The notes below the pieces were generated by a model. That model had not been told where the DNA came from. It saw only the letters and a program-made list of their open reading frames with translations, and did not search any database. This document shows, piece by piece, positions 1 to 6,687 of a DNA stretch of 40,206 bases (position 1 is the stretch's first letter; each line of letters starts with the position of its first letter). The translations under genes and the position numbers were made by a program. Source of the DNA: a virus. The stretch lies in the IMG/VR virus record IMGVR_UViG_3300028372_000211, positions 1 to 40,206 of that record; one strand, given 5' to 3'.

Positions 1-933
1 ACACCGTACGAAACAGGATCAGCAGTGTACAACGGAGGAACCTTTACTCTAACATCCGACACAGAAACGAACCCAAACGGTATTGCATTTAATGACGATG
101 GGTCTAAAATGTTTATTACTGGTAGTGGAGTTAAAACTAATGCCGAAGTATATCAATATACGTTAACAACTCCGTTTGATATAACAACTGTGTCATACGA
201 CAATGTAGTGTTTAGCATGCAAGTGGATGATCGTCTCGGAGGGCTTGTGTTTAACAACAACGGAACTAAAATGTTCATTATTGGGACCTTGGCTGGTTTA
301 ATTTACCAATGCGAACTGTCAACGCCGTACGACCTTACAACAGCAGCGTATAATTCATTTGCGTTGAATACTCAGTATGACAATATAAACCTGTTTGTAG
401 GTAGTCAAAATAGCTTAATGGTTGGCTTAGCATTTAGCCTGGACGGAACAGTTTTATATACGCTCGGTGCTAACACCGAAACTGGAGTATACAAATATAC
501 ATTGACACAGCCATACGCCATAACATCAGCAAGTTATTCAGACGATTTCTACGATACCCGACCGCAGGATCAAGCTGCGTTTGGATTCACGTTTAACAAT
601 AACCAATCTAAGCTGTTTGTAGTAGGTGCAGCTACTAGTTACGCTTATCAGTATTCTTTGACACAAAACGATGTTTACGTATTAGAGTTTGCCGACGTAG
701 GGTTCGAGCCATTACTTACGGCAATACCAGATCGTTCAATTGAACACACAGGCCCTACCGGAAGACAGTGGGACGGAGAATACGTTCAAGTATCATATCC
801 TCAAATAACAGGTGATGCTAGAGGTATAAAATATAAGTTCATAGCAGACGTTGGACAAGTTGTAAACGAAGCAAGATATGATCTAACTAAGACTGCACCT
901 GGTATTAGAGACATACGAGGATTAACTCCTTAA
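1..933 (+). CDS. Repeat protein, beta-propeller-like, probable virion/adhesion protein (5' partial)
   Basis: Frame 1 is open from the first base with no stop, so the gene enters the window from the left and only its last 310 codons are visible. The visible part has four units of about 55-65 residues, each with a core like GLxFNNNGTKMFIIG followed by YxYxLxTPYDLTTAxY. This alternation resembles WD/YVTN-type beta-propeller blades. The last 70 residues are different and may be an attachment or assembly domain. A GTG at base 25 is in frame but lies inside a repeat unit (TPYETGSAVY precedes it), so I do not take it as the start. The gene converges on the minus-strand oxygenase-like gene and shares a TTAA stop palindrome with it. 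A virion role is inferred from the repeat style and the phage context. No enzymatic motif is visible. Confidence 0.7.
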   Translation, partial: TPYETGSAVYNGGTFTLTSDTETNPNGIAFNDDGSKMFITGSGVKTNAEVYQYTLTTPFDITTVSYDNVVFSMQVDDRLGGLVFNNNGTKMFIIGTLAGLIYQCELSTPYDLTTAAYNSFALNTQYDNINLFVGSQNSLMVGLAFSLDGTVLYTLGANTETGVYKYTLTQPYAITSASYSDDFYDTRPQDQAAFGFTFNNNQSKLFVVGAATSYAYQYSLTQNDVYVLEFADVGFEPLLTAIPDRSIEHTGPTGRQWDGEYVQVSYPQITGDARGIKYKFIADVGQVVNEARYDLTKTAPGIRDIRGLTP

Positions 934-941
934 TCCTCGTA
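914..941. terminator. Bidirectional terminator-like hairpin at convergent stops
   Basis: There is a perfect 12-bp inverted repeat, TACGAGGATTAA at 914-925 and TTAATCCTCGTA at 930-941, with a 4-base loop CTCC. Both convergent stop codons lie in the TTAA at 930-933. The bases after the stem are AT-rich on the plus side but do not form a clean U-tract. Termination, or 3' end protection of both mRNAs, is inferred. Confidence 0.6.
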
Positions 942-1796
942 ATAATAGTATTCTAGATTATCAACACCGATGAGTTTTCTAAATTCATCGGTGAACTTGC
1001 CTTCTACTTTTAAAGTAATAGACGTATAAGGATTGCTTTCAAAACAACCGTGCCAGTTATGATGATTAAAAAACGCCGAATATCCTTCAACAGGATATTC
1101 TTTTATTACATCCCCATTCTCTATATCTAATTCAAACAAACAAAAAGGTCTGTCTAAATCAAAACGTAACCAAATCAATTCTTGCCTGTGCGGAAATGTT
1201 TCTGGCTTATCGCCTTTTTCATAAGGAAAGTAGTTAAAGTCTCGATGAAAGTTTTGCACTACAAAATGCTCATTGTAAAACAAAGTAACCACTCCGATTT
1301 CGTCAAATGGCAGATCGTTTATAATAAAATCTTTTATCGCCGGATACTCTTCCATATATTCTTCCCAATAATACTTTGCCCAGTCTTCCTCGGTAAATAT
1401 GTAAGAGTCAGCAGCATAATAAGGACCGAACGTTTTACGTATATTAAGAATGTTATACGGATCGTATGCATCGTAACGAAGCTTCAAGTATCTTGACAAC
1501 CCGTGTAAATCATCTTTGTCTTCAAAATGTTTTAGATGCTGATTAAGTTTTTCGTCTATTTTACGGTCTTCGTTTGCTTGACGATACACGTAATACAGCA
1601 ATCCCTTTTCTCTAAAGATCTCAGGTGCGTTATAATAGTCGTGCGGGGAATGTCCGCCTGCGTTCCATACACCCGTTCTGATGTGTTCCCAACTGTTAGA
1701 TACTAGAAACTCAAAGTCATTTCTCAAATCTAGGAATTTTGGAATGTTTAAATACTTGTCTAATGTAATATAAGGGTGTCCGTTAATAGTGAGCAT
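930..1796 (-). CDS. 2OG-Fe(II) oxygenase-like protein, paralog of the gene at 2989-3771
   Basis: The protein has 288 residues. The probable iron site is HRD (residues 184-186) with a later His in HNWHG (about residue 249), the HxD...H arrangement of cupin-fold 2-oxoglutarate/Fe(II) oxygenases and Asp/Asn beta-hydroxylases. It is clearly paralogous to the 260-aa protein at 2989-3771: both have a HRxExxxxR-type strand after HRD, an AxFFNxxxWH segment, and a GKFTDEFRxxIGxxN C-terminus. The Arg that often binds 2OG is a Lys here (SITLKVEG), whereas the paralog has Arg. I chose ATG at 1796; an in-frame GTG at 1823 would run through the promoter-like box and into the divergent gene. No Shine-Dalgarno precedes 1796. 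Substrate unknown. Confidence 0.6.
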   Translation of the reverse strand: MLTINGHPYITLDKYLNIPKFLDLRNDFEFLVSNSWEHIRTGVWNAGGHSPHDYYNAPEIFREKGLLYYVYRQANEDRKIDEKLNQHLKHFEDKDDLHGLSRYLKLRYDAYDPYNILNIRKTFGPYYAADSYIFTEEDWAKYYWEEYMEEYPAIKDFIINDLPFDEIGVVTLFYNEHFVVQNFHRDFNYFPYEKGDKPETFPHRQELIWLRFDLDRPFCLFELDIENGDVIKEYPVEGYSAFFNHHNWHGCFESNPYTSITLKVEGKFTDEFRKLIGVDNLEYYYYED

Positions 1797-1800
1797 ACAA

Positions 1801-1808
1801 TATTTATG
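1801..1808 (-). promoter_or_regulatory. Late-promoter-like box CATAAATA, leaderless spacing
   Basis: On the minus strand the sequence reads CATAAATA, 4 bases, then ATG at 1796. It fits the NATAAATA form of the T4-type late promoter. In T4 the transcript starts about 5-6 bases after the octamer, so this mRNA would begin at or next to its start codon. The box overlaps the ATG of the divergent gene at 1806. Confidence 0.45.
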
Positions 1809-2369
1809 AACGAAAATAATCACACAAGTAAAGAAAGGTTCGATTGCGAAGCTCTGGTAAGTGAGTTAAACATTGACCACGGCCACTACAAAACTGCGGA
1901 AAAGCCGTATGGCACAGATGTTACTCTTAGCGACAATATACAACAGTCAGTTGATCAAATGATGCAACAGTGGCAACACGGCGGCTACTTTACTAATGAT
2001 TCTGTGGAATGGATTAACTTTTATCCAGGCGAACATTTTAACGATTCGCATGTAACAAAGGTTGCAGAGCAGTTAAACGTAACACCAAAGAACGTGTGGG
2101 TCAGTGCTATACGGCCAGGCAAGTGTGTACCTTATCACTGGGACATAGAAACCGAAGCAGACAAATGGGCAGCTGAAGGCAATCTCGTTAGATATACAAT
2201 CTTCTTAGAAACTGGCAAAGTAGGGCAAGTGTTTATAGTAGGCAATAAATGCTTCCATATGATCTCTCAAGGCACAATATACCGCTGGGATAAATGGGAC
2301 GAGTATCACCTAGGGTTTAACTGTGGATTCGCCGATAAATACGTTATGCATATTGTAGGTATAGAATGA
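1806..2369 (+). CDS. Small HxD...H (2OG-Fe(II) oxygenase/cupin-like) protein
   Basis: The protein has 187 residues. A jelly-roll-like core contains PYHWD (H111, D113), a strand VRYTIFLETG, a second half QVFIVGNKCFHM, and a second His at WDEYHLGF (H158). This is the usual spacing for a facial-triad iron site in short phage 2OG-Fe(II) oxygenases. A clear C-terminal Arg for 2OG is not visible. ATG at 1806 is used because the in-frame upstream codon at 1776 lies deep inside the divergent minus gene. The start lies 9 bases from the minus-strand ATG at 1796. The gene overlaps the next one by ATGA. Substrate unknown. Confidence 0.55.
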   Translation: MNENNHTSKERFDCEALVSELNIDHGHYKTAEKPYGTDVTLSDNIQQSVDQMMQQWQHGGYFTNDSVEWINFYPGEHFNDSHVTKVAEQLNVTPKNVWVSAIRPGKCVPYHWDIETEADKWAAEGNLVRYTIFLETGKVGQVFIVGNKCFHMISQGTIYRWDKWDEYHLGFNCGFADKYVMHIVGIE

Positions 2370-2992
2370 AAATTATAAGCTCGGCAGACGACAGAACATT
2401 CGTTTTTTTAAAAGAAAAAGGTGTACACAATCCAGTGTATATCGGATTATGGAACAGCGTTATTAATAACGAACTGCTAGAATCAATTAAACAGTTTGAC
2501 TGGAGTTCTATTACTATTAGAGACTTCGAAACAATGTCCAAAATGGCTAGAGAAAATCCTATGTACAACGAGATCAAAGGAATAACTCATACAACATCGT
2601 TTGCTGACAAAAGTAACGTGAAATGGCAAATCATTAACGCTAATCAATTAGGTGCTGATCTGAGCTATCTATACAGCAAACTATCATCGATGTTTACTCA
2701 GTACAAGATTTGGGTGACTAGAATAGATCCCGGATGCTGTATACCTCAACACGTTGACACAGTAGATGCATTCGTCGACGACTTTGAAATTCCCGAAGAA
2801 AAAATAAAGAACATTAAACGCCTAGCAATACTTCCCGAAGATATAAAACCATGGCATCATTTATGGTATGGAAATAAAATCATTTCTGAAGGAAAACAAG
2901 GCGACGTGTGGTCTTTTAATTTCTGGACTCCACACGGCGGAAGTAACTTAGGACCAGATCCTAAGTATACGATACAAGTGATTGCAATTTAA
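2366..2992 (+). CDS. Small HxD...H (2OG-Fe(II) oxygenase-like) protein
   Basis: The protein has 208 residues. The core reads WVTRIDPGCCIPQHVDT (H129, D131), then KRLAILPED, then WSFNFWTPHGGSN (H190). This HxD...H pattern with a PG-containing turn before the first His is typical of the Asp/Asn beta-hydroxylase or 2OG-Fe(II) type of phage protein. The first 100 residues are a variable N-terminal region with no motif I recognise. It starts inside the previous stop (ATGA) and so is translationally coupled. Its TAA stop shares a TTAA palindrome with the convergent gene at 2989. Function beyond an iron-dependent oxygenase fold cannot be assigned. Confidence 0.6.
   Translation: MKIISSADDRTFVFLKEKGVHNPVYIGLWNSVINNELLESIKQFDWSSITIRDFETMSKMARENPMYNEIKGITHTTSFADKSNVKWQIINANQLGADLSYLYSKLSSMFTQYKIWVTRIDPGCCIPQHVDTVDAFVDDFEIPEEKIKNIKRLAILPEDIKPWHHLWYGNKIISEGKQGDVWSFNFWTPHGGSNLGPDPKYTIQVIAI
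2946..2966. terminator. Possible terminator hairpin before convergent stops
   Basis: There is a perfect 8-bp inverted repeat, ACTTAGGA at 2946-2953 and TCCTAAGT at 2959-2966, with a 5-base loop. It lies inside the coding region about 24 bases before the stop and has no U-tract. It could serve as a terminator for this convergent junction, but the case is weak. Confidence 0.25.
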
Positions 2993-3771
2993 TAACTATC
3001 AACGTTTCCTAGTCCGATCTTTTCACGAAACTCATCTGTAAACTTACCATCTATGCGCAAGCTAAAAGTCTGAACAGGAGAAGTACCACCGGCGTGCCAG
3101 TCCTGATCGTTAAAGAACGTTGCTCGACTTTCGGTTAATACCTTTTCGTCTGTTTCAGGATCCCATATATAAAACGGCTTATCCAAACAAGTACGCATAT
3201 GAATAAACTCGTGTCTGTGATCAAAGTAGTCATGCTCGTCTGGCAATATTAGGTCCCTGTGCAGCGGCATCCAACAATTATGTTCTGCTTTAAAAAAGAT
3301 AACTCTGCCCAAGTGCGTTAATATATTCTGTTCGACTAAGTTTTCCAACCATTGTTTTAATTCTGGAAAATATTGTGCATCTGGTGTCCACGTCTTTTCT
3401 TCGAATCGTGAATCCCATCCGCCTGCTTCTGTCTTAAGAAACACAAACTGATATGGATCAAATGCTCCTAGTGCTAACTTCAAAAACAGCATGAACTGAT
3501 CTCGATTGTCGTATTCCCCAATAGCACGACCTTCTACTCTTATTTCGTGATCGTAAGGCAATGCGTGATATTCTTCTAGTGCAAGGTATAGAGGCTTAAT
3601 AGGTAATTCAAAAGCGCCATCACATCCGCCCGGCTTTACCATGTTTCCTTCTTTCTTATATTCAGATTGCACAATTCCTCGACAAATCTTATAGTGCAGT
3701 TTTGAAAACCCTTCAACGTCGATATGCTCGTCTAGATTAATATACGGTTTTTTGTTAACGCCTCGTATCAT
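2989..3771 (-). CDS. 2OG-Fe(II) oxygenase-like protein, paralog of the gene at 930-1796
   Basis: The protein has 260 residues. The iron site is likely HRD (171-173) and H226 in NDQDWHAGG, with R239 in SLRIDG as a candidate 2OG ligand. These match an Asp/Asn beta-hydroxylase-like core. The C-terminus GKFTDEFREKIGLGN matches that of the gene at 930-1796, so the two arose by duplication, although they now lie in separate operons with two plus-strand oxygenase genes between them. ATG at 3771 overlaps the upstream stop as ATGA. It is the last gene of a minus operon that runs from 6637. Substrate unknown. Confidence 0.6.
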   Translation of the reverse strand: MIRGVNKKPYINLDEHIDVEGFSKLHYKICRGIVQSEYKKEGNMVKPGGCDGAFELPIKPLYLALEEYHALPYDHEIRVEGRAIGEYDNRDQFMLFLKLALGAFDPYQFVFLKTEAGGWDSRFEEKTWTPDAQYFPELKQWLENLVEQNILTHLGRVIFFKAEHNCWMPLHRDLILPDEHDYFDHRHEFIHMRTCLDKPFYIWDPETDEKVLTESRATFFNDQDWHAGGTSPVQTFSLRIDGKFTDEFREKIGLGNVDSY

Positions 3772-4463
3772 TTATTACCCCTTTTTACTTTGTATTGTAC
3801 TTCTAACTTGTTTAATTCTTTATTCAGTCTATCTAATGACTCGTCGTTTACTTCTACTACAATGCGGTCATCAGCAAACTCGATAAACTTCATGTTCTTC
3901 TCTTTGATCAATTGTGACATTAACACAGACACAGAATTATCAATGTTATAACGCAGATTATAAGGTCTGTTCGAAAACACAAGTTCGATTCGTTCAAGAC
4001 CAGTGTCGTCGTAATTAGATAATCTAACTCTTGCAACTAACTGTACTCTTGGGCTTGATCCAAAATTTGCAGCAGTGTGAACATAGCTTCCGTCCATATA
4101 ATAGATCTTATTATCAGCGCTGGTCTTATGCATTTCGTTTGTTATGAGGTTAATCAGATAACATTGGTCGTTTGACAGGAGGTTCAAATGTATACGATCA
4201 TCAATATCTGCGTGCGACCTATAGCAGGTGCCAGGACCTAGCTTAATTAGTCTTGCTTCGCCAATAGAATACTGTTCTAACTCTATCAATAAATCTTCAA
4301 ACGGAGTACCCTTCCACTCTTGATTAACTTCGTAAGGGTCGTATAGCCGATGCCCTGTTGGGTGATTAAGGTTAGCTCTATTTGTATCGTCCCAATTAAC
4401 ATCCTCTAAGTAGTCTGCTAACGACTCTGTACTTATAGTGTGATTCAAATCTTTAAGAAACAT
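3768..4463 (-). CDS. Asp/Asn beta-hydroxylase-like oxygenase with a C-terminal extension
   Basis: The protein has 231 residues from the ATG at 4463; an in-frame TTG at 4484 would lengthen the overlap with the upstream gene and has no good ribosome-binding site. The core contains LGPGTCYRSHADIDDRIHLNL (H84, D86), then YYMDGSYVHTAANFG (H129), and R139 in SSPRVQLVARV. All three iron ligands and the 2OG-binding Arg of the aspartyl/asparaginyl beta-hydroxylase family can therefore be placed. The last 75 residues (from about NRPYNLRYN) are a charged, probably helical extension outside the core. It overlaps its neighbours on both sides within the minus operon. Substrate unknown. Confidence 0.65.
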   Translation of the reverse strand: MFLKDLNHTISTESLADYLEDVNWDDTNRANLNHPTGHRLYDPYEVNQEWKGTPFEDLLIELEQYSIGEARLIKLGPGTCYRSHADIDDRIHLNLLSNDQCYLINLITNEMHKTSADNKIYYMDGSYVHTAANFGSSPRVQLVARVRLSNYDDTGLERIELVFSNRPYNLRYNIDNSVSVLMSQLIKEKNMKFIEFADDRIVVEVNDESLDRLNKELNKLEVQYKVKRGNK

Positions 4464-5145
4464 AAATCTGTCTTGCTCTGTCAATAAAACTGTCTGGATA
4501 GTTAAACCGAAAACTTTCTAACGCAATGAGCTGATAAGCAGTCCACGTTAGTGTGCTCTCCCAGGATAATCCTTCTTTTTCAAAATATTCTAGAAGTTTG
4601 GCTTGTCTGTCGTGACTGATATGGCTTTGGAATATTTGCATAGGGTGTACTGCTTCACTATTGTCATGACAGAAAAAGTAATTAATACTCTTTAGCTGGC
4701 CGTCTATTAAGAAATAACTACTTGGGTGCAGGCTATACTTATAAAAGCCTAAATCTTTGTGCGCCTGTAGTATCTCTAACATTTGACCTTCCCAGTCTGG
4801 CAACACCTCTTCAAAGCTCTTTTCAGCATCTAAGCACTGTTGCCAAAAATCAACGCCATCTATTTTTAAGTACAGTTCCTTTCGTTCGTGATCAATAAAA
4901 TCTGTCTCCGGAACTAGATTAGGATAGTTCTTTTGCATCAATTTCAAGAAGTAAATTTCTCTATTCCATTTTTCTTCCATTAACTCAGAATCTATTACTT
5001 GGTTCTGGTCTTTATGATATATCTTATCATTATAAAACCACTGCACAAAACGTTTCTTGTCTTCGGATATAAGACTAGTGTAAACCAGATTATTTCTTAC
5101 TAAGCCGTGTTCAGGAGTATTGTTGTAATAATATTCGTACTTCAT
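4453..5145 (-). CDS. Divergent kinase-like protein, probably a pseudokinase
   Basis: The protein has 230 residues. Order along the chain: an N-lobe-like part with WNREIYFLKLM (candidate helix-C Glu63), a hinge-like ELYLKIDG, then a C-lobe segment at about 121-158 in which AHKDLGFYKYSLHPSSYFL resembles the catalytic loop of LPS- or RIO-type kinases (HGDLHPSN). In this reading the catalytic Asp is Ser138, the Asn is Ser, and the DFG Asp is Asn155 (SINYFF). If the match is right, the protein keeps the fold but not the chemistry and could be a binding or scaffold protein. Start ATG at 5145 has AGAGG upstream and overlaps the previous stop as ATGA. It lies between a beta-hydroxylase-like gene and the small repeated protein. 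The fold call is inference. Confidence 0.4.
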   Translation of the reverse strand: MKYEYYYNNTPEHGLVRNNLVYTSLISEDKKRFVQWFYNDKIYHKDQNQVIDSELMEEKWNREIYFLKLMQKNYPNLVPETDFIDHERKELYLKIDGVDFWQQCLDAEKSFEEVLPDWEGQMLEILQAHKDLGFYKYSLHPSSYFLIDGQLKSINYFFCHDNSEAVHPMQIFQSHISHDRQAKLLEYFEKEGLSWESTLTWTAYQLIALESFRFNYPDSFIDRARQIYVS

Positions 5146-5399
5146 TTATAATCCTCTTCTTGTCTATGGAACGGGGCATCGTCTCTTATCACAAACGTAA
5201 AATCGTCAAAGTATACCTCGATCCTGCGATACTTTCCCGGATAGCCTTTGACGTCCAGCCCCCATTCGGCTAACCACATGCCTTCTAAAGAGCTGTCGCC
5301 GCCTCTACCCGCTTGTACTAGGTGTAAAGGGATTTCACCACTGATTAACGGCTCGCCTGCTTCAAATACAGTATACTTTACAATACAATTTTTATCCAT
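5142..5399 (-). CDS. Small conserved protein, paralog of the gene at 9902-10150
   Basis: The protein has 85 residues. I do not recognise its family. It aligns with the 82-aa protein at 9902-10150 through YTVxxxGxxLxSGxxPxxL, then a Gly-rich GRGGDSSLEG turn and a WL motif, so both genes are real and homologous. It has no signal peptide, membrane segment or Cys pair. ATG at 5399 (GAGAG upstream) is preferred to an in-frame TTG at 5411. Both copies lie just downstream of the larger unknown partner; here an oxygenase gene is inserted between the two. It could be a carrier, chaperone or substrate peptide for the neighbouring enzymes, but none of these is shown. Confidence 0.6.
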   Translation of the reverse strand: MDKNCIVKYTVFEAGEPLISGEIPLHLVQAGRGGDSSLEGMWLAEWGLDVKGYPGKYRRIEVYFDDFTFVIRDDAPFHRQEEDYK

Positions 5400-5979
5400 T
5401 ATCACTCTCAATTGGTAGTTTTTCTATTAGCTGTTTCCAGTTGGCCCTGTGCTCGTTTCTATCTGTTTCTTTCAACACCAGTGTAACTGCACACCAGGGT
5501 TCGTCAGTGTTATTTTCTACTCCGTGCAGTTTATCCACTCTAATTAGACTAGGGTTTTTAATTATTGAAGACTCAGCGAATTGATAGTTGTCCGACTCAC
5601 AGGTAAGGTAATACCCGCCTATAGAATTATTCTCATAAACAACCTTATCTTGATCATATACGCTGTACCAAACCAAAGGAACACTGCTACTGCCATATGT
5701 CCAAATTAGCTTGCAGCAGCCTTCTGGTTCTATGTCATCAAAATGATCAGGCACCTTTGATCCAGGCATGCAATAAAACATCTCTGCTAGTTTAATCTCT
5801 AAGCCTAAGCTGTTAAGCCAAGTAATCAGCTCAGGGTTAACTGCGTCTTTGTCTATTTCTTTTTGCACAAAACTGTTCTCTGTACATTCAACATCTAGGA
5901 CTGACTTGCTTTGCACTACCTCGGGCACTTCTTGAGACAATGCTACAACATAATCACTTAGCCCATTGATCTTTTGCAT
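5392..5979 (-). CDS. Small HxD...H (2OG-Fe(II) oxygenase/cupin-like) protein
   Basis: The protein has 195 residues. PGSKVPDHFDD (H79, D81) and RVDKLHGVEN (H152) give the HxD...H metal site. The following AVTLVL strand lacks an obvious Arg. The region between them (LIWTYGSSSVPLVWYSVY, GGYYLTC) looks like jelly-roll strands. ATG at 5979 overlaps the upstream gene by 26 bases. The gene is inserted between the large and small members of the repeated cassette, an arrangement the second cassette lacks. Substrate unknown. Confidence 0.55.
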   Translation of the reverse strand: MQKINGLSDYVVALSQEVPEVVQSKSVLDVECTENSFVQKEIDKDAVNPELITWLNSLGLEIKLAEMFYCMPGSKVPDHFDDIEPEGCCKLIWTYGSSSVPLVWYSVYDQDKVVYENNSIGGYYLTCESDNYQFAESSIIKNPSLIRVDKLHGVENNTDEPWCAVTLVLKETDRNEHRANWKQLIEKLPIESDNG

Positions 5980-6637
5980 AGTCTGCTAGTTCCCATCCTA
6001 TATCTTGACCGTTGTGTTCCGCTCGATTAATTGCCTTCTGCACTTCACCCACATGCTTGTTATAAAAACTCTCGAAGCTGTTGTCCCAAAACTTGATATC
6101 TTTCCAAAAGAATCCTTGATCATCTTTGAGACGGTTTGTCATCTTAACTTTTGAAGGGTACTGACATCCGAATTCTTCGTCTAGCTTATCAAAGTACTTT
6201 ATCAGCACAGTTATGTCATCAATCCAATGTTTAGTGTATGTATAAGTGTCTTTCACTAGTCCCTTGTAATGAGAAGAGTATCCTATGTCGTCTCCTGGAT
6301 GACGGATTACTGTGTAGGTCCATTCTTCGCCGTTAATAGTCACTGGTTCGCAGTACATCGGCTCTGAAATCCTAAATTCTCCAGATTCGATACTGTACTC
6401 GTAGAGCCTTTTGTGACACTTCCAATCAGACTCATACCATTTTTTCTGTACAGAAAACACCAGGCCGTCGTGACGATAAAAATCAACAGCATCTTTGCCC
6501 CAATAATAAAACCCATTGTTCTGCGGCAGCCAGATATAGCTGCCTTTAACTGGGTTTACCCTAGGAATATTGTTGTGAAACTGGTCTGCACGCTCGGCAC
6601 TCCAGTTTTTTGCTTTGTTTACTAAGTCTTGTTTCAT
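5954..6637 (-). CDS. Conserved protein, larger member of the duplicated cassette (paralog of 10126-10884)
   Basis: The protein has 227 residues. The C-terminal third matches the protein at 10126-10884: YPSKVKMTNR then GFFWKDIKFWDNSFESFYNK and VGEVQK align with YPSSKFALLTR, GLYWRYLHNWNRSKEDFYHQ and VGELQK. The N-terminal half has alternating strands (FYRHDGLVFSVQKKW, GEEWTYTVIRHPG) that could be a divergent kinase N-lobe, but I cannot confirm this. The start is decided by the ribosome-binding site: AGAGG lies 6 bases before ATG 6637 but directly abuts an in-frame ATG at 6643. A minus-strand TATAAATA lies upstream at 6654-6661. It is the first gene of the minus operon and diverges from a radical SAM gene. 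Function unknown. Confidence 0.6.
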   Translation of the reverse strand: MKQDLVNKAKNWSAERADQFHNNIPRVNPVKGSYIWLPQNNGFYYWGKDAVDFYRHDGLVFSVQKKWYESDWKCHKRLYEYSIESGEFRISEPMYCEPVTINGEEWTYTVIRHPGDDIGYSSHYKGLVKDTYTYTKHWIDDITVLIKYFDKLDEEFGCQYPSKVKMTNRLKDDQGFFWKDIKFWDNSFESFYNKHVGEVQKAINRAEHNGQDIGWELADYAKDQWAK

Positions 6638-6653
6638 ATGCATCCTCTTTTTC

Positions 6654-6661
6654 TATTTATA
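6654..6661 (-). promoter_or_regulatory. T4-type late promoter TATAAATA (minus)
   Basis: This is an exact minus-strand match to the T4 late octamer TATAAATA, 16 bases before ATG 6637. The transcript leader would be about 10 bases and would contain the AGAGG ribosome-binding site. It drives the operon 6637 to 2989. It forms a divergent pair with the box at 6675-6682. Confidence 0.75.
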
Positions 6662-6674
6662 AGCAGTGCCGGCG

Positions 6675-6682
6675 TATAAATA
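6675..6682 (+). promoter_or_regulatory. T4-type late promoter TATAAATA (plus), leaderless spacing
   Basis: This is an exact plus-strand match to the T4 late octamer. Only 5 bases separate it from the ATG at 6688, and there is no Shine-Dalgarno, so the mRNA would start at or next to the initiation codon. It drives the three-gene radical SAM operon 6688-9894. Confidence 0.7.
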
Positions 6683-6687
6683 ATTTC

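Noticed and set aside
1776-1805. In-frame upstream start codon of the plus-strand oxygenase-like gene at 1806
   Set aside because: It would begin inside the divergent minus gene and read across its start; the ATG at 1806 fits better.
6638-6643. ATG at 6643 as start of the larger cassette protein
   Set aside because: The AGAGG ribosome-binding site directly abuts it with no spacing, whereas ATG 6637 has a 6-base gap.
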